DNA of 57,626 bases from the NCBI GenBank assembly GCA_025459125.1, contig JALORE010000003.1, positions 1 through 57,626 on the forward strand. The letters are read 5' to 3'. The stretch is from Planctomycetota bacterium (GTDB taxonomy: Bacteria > Planctomycetota > Phycisphaerae > Sedimentisphaerales > Anaerobacaceae). Made by a program: the position numbers and the translations under genes. Position 1 is the stretch's first letter; each line of letters begins with the position of its first letter. Shown in pieces: positions 15,625 through 22,637 of the stretch. The notes below the pieces were generated by a model. That model saw nothing but the letters and a program-made list of their open reading frames with translations, was not told where the DNA came from and did not search any database.

Positions 15625-17427
15625 ATGAGCCGGGTGAAGCAAGCTGTGGTCGGGAGCGGGATCGCTCTGCTCCTGATGGTTGTGCCAACCAGGCTGCTCG
15701 GCGCGAACGACCCGAACCTCATCGGCTGGTGGCCTCTCGATGAAGGTTCCGGAACGATCGCCATGGACGCCAGTGGCAAGGGGAATGATGCGAAACTCCA
15801 GGGCGATCCCCAATGGGTCCAGGATGGGCGACTGGGGGCGGCGGTGAAATTCAACGGTACCTCCGACTATCTTGCGGTCCCGGATTCCGACAGCCTCGAC
15901 ATCAAGGGTGACCGGTTGACCCTCGCCGCCTGGATTCGAGGCAATGCCTGGGCCACCAGCCACATTGTGCGCAAGATCCCGGACACGGGCACCGGTTCCA
16001 TCTATTTCATCCGCGTGCAGTCGACGCTCCTGCGCGGCGACCTCGCCACGCCCACCGGTACGATCGTCGTGCAGGGAAAGACGCCTCTGCGCGTGCAGGA
16101 ATGGGTCCATGCGGCCCTCGTCTATGACGGTGCCGAAGGGCGCATCTACGTCAATGGCGTGTTGGATGGACAGGCGGTTGTTTCCGGGAAGATCGCGGAG
16201 AGCAACAATGAGCTGCGGATCGGTCGCGGCGAGCCGGCGGGCTATTTCAACGGCAGTATCGACGACGTGCGGATCTACAACCGGGCTTTGACGGTCGCGG
16301 AGATCAAGCAACTCGATCCGCCCAAGCTGCAGGCCCGGGCGCCCCAGCCCGCCAATGGGGCGGTCGGTGTGACGACCGCCCTGCTCCAGTGGACGGCCGG
16401 CGACACGGCGGTGGTGCACGATATTTACCTGGACATGGACCCGAACCTTGGGTCCACCGACCGGGTGGGCTCGCGCCTGCCGGTGGCGCTTTATTATCAC
16501 GCACCGGGCTTGCAGCCGGGGACGACGTACTACTGGCGCGTGGACGAGATCGAGGCCGATATGACCACCGTCCACACCGGCAACGTCTGGAGCTTCACCA
16601 CCCAAGCCGTGACCGCCTACCAGCCCAAGCCCACGGACGGCGACGCTGGCGTCACGCCCACGGTGACACTGACCTGGCTGCCCGGCAGGAATGCCCTCAA
16701 GCACCACGTGTATTTCAGCGACAGCCGCGACGCGGTCGCGCAGGCCGCGGCGGGTGCGGATAGAGGCGAGCAGAAGGAAACGACGTTCACGCCCACCGGT
16801 CTCCAGGAGGCAACCACCTACTACTGGCGAGTCGATGAGGTCCTGATCGATGGGACCATCCAGGCCGGTTTGGTCTGGAGCTTCAGCACGTACCTGCTGG
16901 TCGATGACTTCGAAAGCTACACGGACGTCGAAGGCGGCCGCATCTACGAGACCTGGATTGACGGCTGGACCAACAGCACCGGCTCGACCGTGGGCTACAC
17001 GCAGGCGCCGTTTGCCGAGCGGACGATCGTGCACGGCGGCCTGCAGGCGATGCCGCTGGACTACAACAACGCCAAGGCGCCCTTCTACAGCGAAGCCGAG
17101 CTGGAATTCGCCACGCCGGAGGACTGGACCGTCGGCGAGGTCAAGACACTGGTCCTCTTCGTTCGCGGCCGAGCAGGCAACGGCCCGGCTCCCCTGTACG
17201 TCACGCTCCGGGACGCCTCCAACCGCACGGCCACGGTGAGCTACCCGGACCCCGGCGCGGTGGGTCTGACCCGGTGGGTCGAGTGGAAGATCGCATTGAG
17301 TGACTTCACGGGCGTGAGCCTGGCCCGGATCAAGAAGCTCACGATCGGTCTGGGCGACAAGGCCAGCTCCAGCGCCGGGGGTCGCGGCGTGATCTTTGTG
17401 GACGACATCCGGCTGATCAAGTCATAG
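15625..17427 (+). CDS. Secreted LamG modular protein (paralogue)
   Basis: A 600-residue paralogue of the preceding gene. ATG 15625 is preferred over one ten codons upstream because GGGAGG precedes it and the signal peptide (ends RLLGA) starts there. LamG spans about residues 25-233 (LIGWWPLDEGSGTIAMDASG, NGTSDYLAVPDS, DDVRIYNRALTVAEIKQLD). FN3-like repeats span about 234-328 and 329-421, and the C-terminal module starts VDDFESYTDVEGGRIYETW. The stop lies 9 bases before the start of the triple-fusion gene at 17437, so they are very likely co-transcribed, which ties this non-catalytic protein to sulfated-glycan attack. Confidence 0.87.
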   Translation: MSRVKQAVVGSGIALLLMVVPTRLLGANDPNLIGWWPLDEGSGTIAMDASGKGNDAKLQGDPQWVQDGRLGAAVKFNGTSDYLAVPDSDSLDIKGDRLTLAAWIRGNAWATSHIVRKIPDTGTGSIYFIRVQSTLLRGDLATPTGTIVVQGKTPLRVQEWVHAALVYDGAEGRIYVNGVLDGQAVVSGKIAESNNELRIGRGEPAGYFNGSIDDVRIYNRALTVAEIKQLDPPKLQARAPQPANGAVGVTTALLQWTAGDTAVVHDIYLDMDPNLGSTDRVGSRLPVALYYHAPGLQPGTTYYWRVDEIEADMTTVHTGNVWSFTTQAVTAYQPKPTDGDAGVTPTVTLTWLPGRNALKHHVYFSDSRDAVAQAAAGADRGEQKETTFTPTGLQEATTYYWRVDEVLIDGTIQAGLVWSFSTYLLVDDFESYTDVEGGRIYETWIDGWTNSTGSTVGYTQAPFAERTIVHGGLQAMPLDYNNAKAPFYSEAELEFATPEDWTVGEVKTLVLFVRGRAGNGPAPLYVTLRDASNRTATVSYPDPGAVGLTRWVEWKIALSDFTGVSLARIKKLTIGLGDKASSSAGGRGVIFVDDIRLIKS

Positions 17428-17436
17428 GGATTGGCG

Positions 17437-20400
17437 ATGAGCAGTTTCCGAATGAGGCTGTTCTGGATCCTGGCTGGCATGTCTGTCACGCCCCTGGCCG
17501 CGGCTCAGGAAAACGTTTCCCGGACCGCACAGCCGACCGGCCTGCTTTATTTCGCCTCGTATTGGCAGCGCGACAATCCCGCGCCGGCACGCAACTCGTA
17601 TCTGGTGGGCGCGCTGTTCACGGTGTACTGGAGCGATGTCGAGCCCCGTGCCGGCGTCTTCGATTGGAGCGCGTTCGATCGGCGCATCGCGCTGTGGACT
17701 GCGGCGGGCAAGAAGGTCGCGGTGCGCCTCATGTGGTCATCCAGCGGCAGCTGGCCGGAACCGGCCGCGAAGCACCCCACGCCGCAGTTCGTCCTCGACG
17801 CGGGCGCCGTTACCGTACGCGCGGAGAAGTCGAACACCCAGGTTCCGCTGGTGTGGGACCCGGTCTACCGGCAGCACGCGGTGCGGTTCCTGCGCGAGGT
17901 AGCCCGCAAGTTCGATGGTGATCCGAATGTGCTCTTTGTCGACGTCACGCCCGGCGCGGAGACCAATCCCTATCGTTTCCGTCGCATCAACGCCCAGGAG
18001 CCCGAATTCAAGGAGCGTTTCCTCCGTACCCCGGCCAGCGATGGACGGTGCTATTCGCATGCGCTATGGCTTCAGACCGTGAAACAAGGGGTGGACGATG
18101 CGCGGGACGCCTTCCACAAGACACCGCTCTTGGTGACGCTGAATGTGGGAAGTCTGGACGGTCCCGAGCAATTCCAGGCGATCGGGGCGCACTGTGTCGA
18201 GCGCGGCTGCTATGTGGGCCAGAACGGTTTGAACGGGCGCAGCTACGCCACGGACAGCCCGCGCCAACGCGCCTTTCTCGAGTGGGGCGCCCAGGCGCGG
18301 CTCTACTTTGAGATGGTGGACGCCTCGGGGCCCGGCACGGGTTCGCTCCTGGAGGTGATGAAGGCTGCCGAGCGCATCGGCTGTGACTACCTGGGTGTCT
18401 ACGCGGTGGATGTCCTGCGCGGCACGCAAGGGCAACCGGGCTACGACCCCGCATTCGAGGAAGCCCTGGCGTATGGAGCCGCCGTCATGGGCAGGACCGG
18501 TCGCGTCGCGAGTACCGGAGAGCGGGCGCCTTCTACTTCTTCCGACGGAAACGACCCCGGAGGGCAAACCGGGGGCGCGAAGAGAGAACGTCCCCTGCCG
18601 CCTGCCAGACCCAATCTCCTTATCCTGCTCACGGACGACCAGCGCTGGGATGCGCTGGGCTGCGCGGGCAATCGTATCGTCCAGACGCCCGAAATGGACC
18701 GGCTGGCACGCGCGGGCGCATGGTTTGTCAACGCGTTCGCGACCAGCTCGATTTGTGCCGCGAGCCGCGCTTCAATCTTCACGGGCCAGTACGAGCGCAC
18801 GCACCGGTGCAACTTCCACACGGGCACGCTGCGCCGCACTCAGCTTGAGCAGAGTTACCCGATGTTGCTGCGGCGCGGGGGCTATCACACCGGGTTCATC
18901 GGCAAGTATGGCGTGGGCGATGGCCCGCGGGACATCGAGGGCAGCGAGGTGTTCGACCGTTGGTATGGCTTCTATGGGCAGGGGCAGTATTTCCCCGAGA
19001 CCCATCCGGGCCGACATCTCAATGCCGTGATGGTCGAGCAAGCCCGTGACTTCCTCGACCATGCTCCCGCCGACAAACCGTGGTGTCTCTCCATCAGCTT
19101 CAAGGCGCCGCATTCGGGCCAGGGCTATCTTGGCTACGAGGCGGAGCCGGATCTGAAAGACCTCTACGCCGACGCGACCATTCCCGCGCCGCCGACCGCG
19201 CAGCAGGAGTACTTCGACGCGCTGCCGGAGTTTCTCCGCCGCGGCAATGCCCGCACCAACTACTGGCAGCAGCGGTTCAGCACGCCCCGGCAGTATCAGG
19301 CCGTGATGAAGGATTACTATCGCCTCATCACCGGTGCGGACCGCGCCATCGGCCGCCTCCGCGCGGAACTGGCCCGGCGTAACCTGGCGGAGAATACGGT
19401 CATCGTCTTCCTCAGCGACAACGGCGACATGATGGGCGACTACCTGCTCGGGGGCAAGGAACTGCTCTACGATGTCTCGTTGCGCGTGCCGCTGATCGTC
19501 CTGGATCCACGCGTGTCGCTCTCCGCACGCGGCCAGCGCTGCGCGGAACTGGCGCTCAACATCGATGTGGCGCCCACCGTGCTCGATCTCGCGGGTGTGC
19601 CGGCGCCGCAGGCCATGCAGGGACGCAGCCTCGTCCCCCTCGTGCGCGGCGAACGCACCACCTGGCGGCAGGACTCTTTCTGTGAGAACAACTTTTGCGT
19701 CCCGGCCCAGTACTACCCGACGATCGAAGGCGTTCGCACGACCCGCTGGAAGTACCTCCGCTATCCCGATGTGCAGCCCGTCTGCGAGCAGTTGTTCGAC
19801 CTCGAGAAGGACGGGAATGAGGTGAACGACCTCGCCCCTGTGACCGCATACGCCTCGACGCTTGCCGATTTGCGCCGGCGCTGCGAGACACTGCGCGCCG
19901 CGGCATCACCCAGACGGCCCAACATTGTCTTGTTCCTCGCCGACGATCTGGGTTACGGCGATCTGGGTTGCCATGGGAATCCCCATGCCAGGACACCCCA
20001 GCTCGACGCCTTTGCGCGAGAAGCGGTGGCGTTGACGAACTTCCATGTCAGCCCGGTCTGTTCGCCCACGCGCGCGTCGTTGTTGACGGGCCGCCACCAC
20101 TTCCGCACCGGCGTTTGCGACGTGTTCGGCCGGGGCTGCCAGATGGACCCGGCCGAGGTCACGCTGGCGGAGGCTCTGCGCCAGGCGGGCTACGCGACAG
20201 GCATTTTCGGCAAGTGGCACCTCGGCGACGACGCCCAGCGCGGCCCGCACGCCCAGGGTTTTGAGGAAGCCCTCGTTCACACCGGGCCGGCGCTGGGAAA
20301 GTACTTCGATCCCGAGCTGGTGCACAACGGCCGGCGCCGGAAGTTCACCGGCTATTGCATGGACATCTTCACCGAGCACGCCCTCGAGTTCCTGCGACAG

Positions 20401-21240
20401 AACCGCGCGCGGCCCTTCTTCCTCTACCTGCCCGCCAATCTGATCCATGTGCCCTTGCAGGTGAGCGAGGAACTCGCCGCGCCGTTCGCGGCCCTGGGGT
20501 TGGGGCCGCAAACCTCAAAAGTCTACGGCATGCTCCGGAGCGTGGACGACAGCTTCGGCCGCGTGCGTGCGACGCTGAAGGAGCTTGGCCTCGAAGACAA
20601 CACGCTGCTGCTATTCGCTTCCGACAACGGCCCCTGCTCCAGCTCCGTGCCGACCAACCGCTTCATGGCCGGCTTGCACGGTTTGAAAGGCACCGTCTAC
20701 GAGAACGGCATCCATGTGCCGTGCTTTGCGCGCTGGCCCGCGGGGTTCCGCAGCCCGGCGCAGGTCGCGCGGCTCACCGCGCATCTGGACGTGATGCCGA
20801 CGGTGCTGGACGCGTGCGGCGTCGCGGTCCCCCCGGGTCTGAGGCTCGATGGCGCCAGCCTGCTGCCGCTGTTGCGTAACCCGGCCGCGGATTGGCCGCA
20901 GCGCACGCTGTTCTTTCAGTGGGACAGCGGCCAGCAACCCCGGCGCGGCCACGCCTTCTGTGTGTTGACGGAAAGATGGAAGCTCGTGCAGCCCTGCGGC
21001 ATGGACCTGCCGGCCCAGCAGCACATCCGGGACCGTTACGCCGAGTTGTGCCGGCTGCAGGGCCGCGGCGAGCGCAGCATCGAAGGCCCGTCGCGTCCTG
21101 AGCTCTACGACATGGCCGCCGATCCCGGCGAGACGAGGGACCTCGCGGCGGCGCAGCCGGCCATGGTCGAGGCGATGCGGAAGCTGTATGAGGCGTGGTT
21201 TGATGAGGTTTGTCAACGCTGGTTGGATCGCGGACGGTGA
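17437..21240 (+). CDS. GH-like TIM barrel / sulfatase / sulfatase triple fusion
   Basis: One unbroken frame of 1267 residues encodes three enzyme-like domains behind a signal peptide (ends LAAAQ). Residues about 25-355 resemble a GH42/GH5-like TIM barrel (FTVYWSDVEPRAGVFDW, RKFDGDP, candidate glutamates in PGAETNP and LYFEMVD). A Gly/Pro/Ser-rich linker leads to sulfatase 1 (about 385-810: LLILLTDDQRWDALGC, maturation motif CAASR with Cys440, FLSDNGDMMGDY). Sulfatase 2 follows (about 825-1267: IVLFLADDLGYGDLGC, CSPTRASLLTG with Cys875, GKWHLGDD, FASDNGP). ATG 17437 is preferred to a TTG two codons upstream. It sits between a LamG protein and an XylR-like regulator with gaps of 9 and 18 bases. 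It would couple desulfation at two positions with chain binding or cleavage. Confidence 0.9.
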   Translation: MSSFRMRLFWILAGMSVTPLAAAQENVSRTAQPTGLLYFASYWQRDNPAPARNSYLVGALFTVYWSDVEPRAGVFDWSAFDRRIALWTAAGKKVAVRLMWSSSGSWPEPAAKHPTPQFVLDAGAVTVRAEKSNTQVPLVWDPVYRQHAVRFLREVARKFDGDPNVLFVDVTPGAETNPYRFRRINAQEPEFKERFLRTPASDGRCYSHALWLQTVKQGVDDARDAFHKTPLLVTLNVGSLDGPEQFQAIGAHCVERGCYVGQNGLNGRSYATDSPRQRAFLEWGAQARLYFEMVDASGPGTGSLLEVMKAAERIGCDYLGVYAVDVLRGTQGQPGYDPAFEEALAYGAAVMGRTGRVASTGERAPSTSSDGNDPGGQTGGAKRERPLPPARPNLLILLTDDQRWDALGCAGNRIVQTPEMDRLARAGAWFVNAFATSSICAASRASIFTGQYERTHRCNFHTGTLRRTQLEQSYPMLLRRGGYHTGFIGKYGVGDGPRDIEGSEVFDRWYGFYGQGQYFPETHPGRHLNAVMVEQARDFLDHAPADKPWCLSISFKAPHSGQGYLGYEAEPDLKDLYADATIPAPPTAQQEYFDALPEFLRRGNARTNYWQQRFSTPRQYQAVMKDYYRLITGADRAIGRLRAELARRNLAENTVIVFLSDNGDMMGDYLLGGKELLYDVSLRVPLIVLDPRVSLSARGQRCAELALNIDVAPTVLDLAGVPAPQAMQGRSLVPLVRGERTTWRQDSFCENNFCVPAQYYPTIEGVRTTRWKYLRYPDVQPVCEQLFDLEKDGNEVNDLAPVTAYASTLADLRRRCETLRAAASPRRPNIVLFLADDLGYGDLGCHGNPHARTPQLDAFAREAVALTNFHVSPVCSPTRASLLTGRHHFRTGVCDVFGRGCQMDPAEVTLAEALRQAGYATGIFGKWHLGDDAQRGPHAQGFEEALVHTGPALGKYFDPELVHNGRRRKFTGYCMDIFTEHALEFLRQNRARPFFLYLPANLIHVPLQVSEELAAPFAALGLGPQTSKVYGMLRSVDDSFGRVRATLKELGLEDNTLLLFASDNGPCSSSVPTNRFMAGLHGLKGTVYENGIHVPCFARWPAGFRSPAQVARLTAHLDVMPTVLDACGVAVPPGLRLDGASLLPLLRNPAADWPQRTLFFQWDSGQQPRRGHAFCVLTERWKLVQPCGMDLPAQQHIRDRYAELCRLQGRGERSIEGPSRPELYDMAADPGETRDLAAAQPAMVEAMRKLYEAWFDEVCQRWLDRGR

Positions 21241-21258
21241 ATCTGGAGGTCGTAGGAC

Positions 21259-22443
21259 GTGTCGGACCCGTACCGGGTATTTCTGTGGATGGAGACCTCG
21301 CGGACCTATGGGCGGTCCATTCTGCGCGGGATCGCGCGGTACTGCCGTCTCCACGGCCCGTGGGTATTCCTCCGCCGGGCGCCGTTTTACTGGGGTACCG
21401 GCGATACGCAGGGCTCCCTCAAGGCGCTGCGGGCCCTCGGCGCCCATGGCATGGTCCTGCGCGAGCAGGGCCAACGCGAACAGATGCTCCGCCTGCTTTC
21501 GCTCGAACTGCCCACGATCGTCTCGCCGTACACGGAGCCGTTCGCCGGTCCGCCCAATATCCTGACCGACGATGCCGCCATCGGGCAAATGGCGGCCACG
21601 TATCTCCTGGATCGAGGTTTCCGGCATTTCGCCTACTGCGGCTTTGGGGAGATGTACTACTGGTCGCGCCGGCGGGGCCGCAGCTTCGCTGGCTGCCTCC
21701 ATGCGGCGGGCTTCGAGGTCCACTCGTACGAGTATGAGCAGCCGTGTACGAAGACGCCCCACGCCTGGGAGAAAGAACAGGGCATTCTGATCGACTGGCT
21801 CCGGGGCCTGCCCCAGCCGGTCGGCCTGATGGCCTGCAACGACGACCGCGGGCAGGATGTCCTGGAGGCGTGCAAGGCCGCTGGTCTACACGTTCCCGAG
21901 CAGGTGGCGATCGTCGGAGTCGGCAATGACGACCTGATCTGCGACCTGGCGGCGCCACGGCTGTCGAGCATCGCACTGAGCGCCGAAAAAGCCGGCTACG
22001 AAGCCGCTGCTATCCTGGACCGGTGGATGCGCGGCGACCCGAGCGGCGTGCCGGAGATCATCGTTCGTCCGAGCCGTGTTGTGACGCGGCAATCGACGGA
22101 CGTATTCGCCGTGACGGACCGCTGCGTGCGGGATGCCCTGCGCTTTATCCACACCTACGCGCGGAAAGAGGCGATCCAGGTGGACGATGTGCTGGGAGCG
22201 GTGCTCGTGTCCCGCCGGAGTCTGTACGATCGGTTTGCCCGAACGCTGGGCCGGTCCGTGCACGAGGAGATCAAGCGGGTGCGCGTCGACGAGTTGGCGC
22301 GGCTGCTGATCAGCACGGATCTGCCCATGGCCCAGCTTGCCCCGCGGCTCGGCTGCTCGGACATCAAGAACCTGGCCCGGTACTTCCGGCAGGCCATGGG
22401 CGTGACGCCCTTGCAGTACCGCCGCCAGCATTCGCCGAAGTAG
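21259..22443 (+). CDS. XylR-type regulator (LacI-like sensor plus AraC HTH)
   Basis: A 394-residue transcription factor of the XylR group. The first about 280 residues are a periplasmic-binding-protein/LacI-like ligand domain without a LacI headpiece (VFLWMETSRTYGRSILRGIARY, DRGFRHFAYCGFG, LMACNDDRGQDVLEACKAAG, VGVGNDDLICDLAAPRLSSI). The last about 105 residues are a two-helix-turn-helix AraC DNA-binding domain (VSRRSLYDRFARTLGRSVHEE, LGCSDIKNLARYFRQAMG). The start is GTG with GGAGGT about 8 bases upstream. It is the last gene of the 15625-22443 operon and probably activates the surrounding genes in response to a sugar, as E. coli XylR does with xylose. The actual ligand is unknown. Confidence 0.92.
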   Translation: MSDPYRVFLWMETSRTYGRSILRGIARYCRLHGPWVFLRRAPFYWGTGDTQGSLKALRALGAHGMVLREQGQREQMLRLLSLELPTIVSPYTEPFAGPPNILTDDAAIGQMAATYLLDRGFRHFAYCGFGEMYYWSRRRGRSFAGCLHAAGFEVHSYEYEQPCTKTPHAWEKEQGILIDWLRGLPQPVGLMACNDDRGQDVLEACKAAGLHVPEQVAIVGVGNDDLICDLAAPRLSSIALSAEKAGYEAAAILDRWMRGDPSGVPEIIVRPSRVVTRQSTDVFAVTDRCVRDALRFIHTYARKEAIQVDDVLGAVLVSRRSLYDRFARTLGRSVHEEIKRVRVDELARLLISTDLPMAQLAPRLGCSDIKNLARYFRQAMGVTPLQYRRQHSPK

Positions 22444-22456
22444 GGGACGAGGTGTT

Positions 22457-22480
22457 GCACAAAATGACGATTTTTTGTGC
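22457..22480. promoter_or_regulatory. AT-rich dyad (GCACAAAA / TTTTGTGC)
   Basis: A perfect 8-base dyad with an 8-base centre, 13 bases after the regulator gene and about 160 bases before the next gene. It could be an operator for the adjacent XylR-like protein or part of a terminator; the T-run lies within the stem, which favours an operator slightly. Confidence 0.4.
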
Positions 22481-22637
22481 CGGAATGAGGTTGTGGGCGG
22501 TCCCTCCCCGGCGATAAACAATAATAGGATGGTGAAGGACCCGGCGGACGCCGACGGAGCAGGCGTGTCACCCGTGCCGTGAGGCATCGCTCTCAAAGGC
22601 ATAACAATATTCCCATTTCGTGCGAAGGAGGACAACC

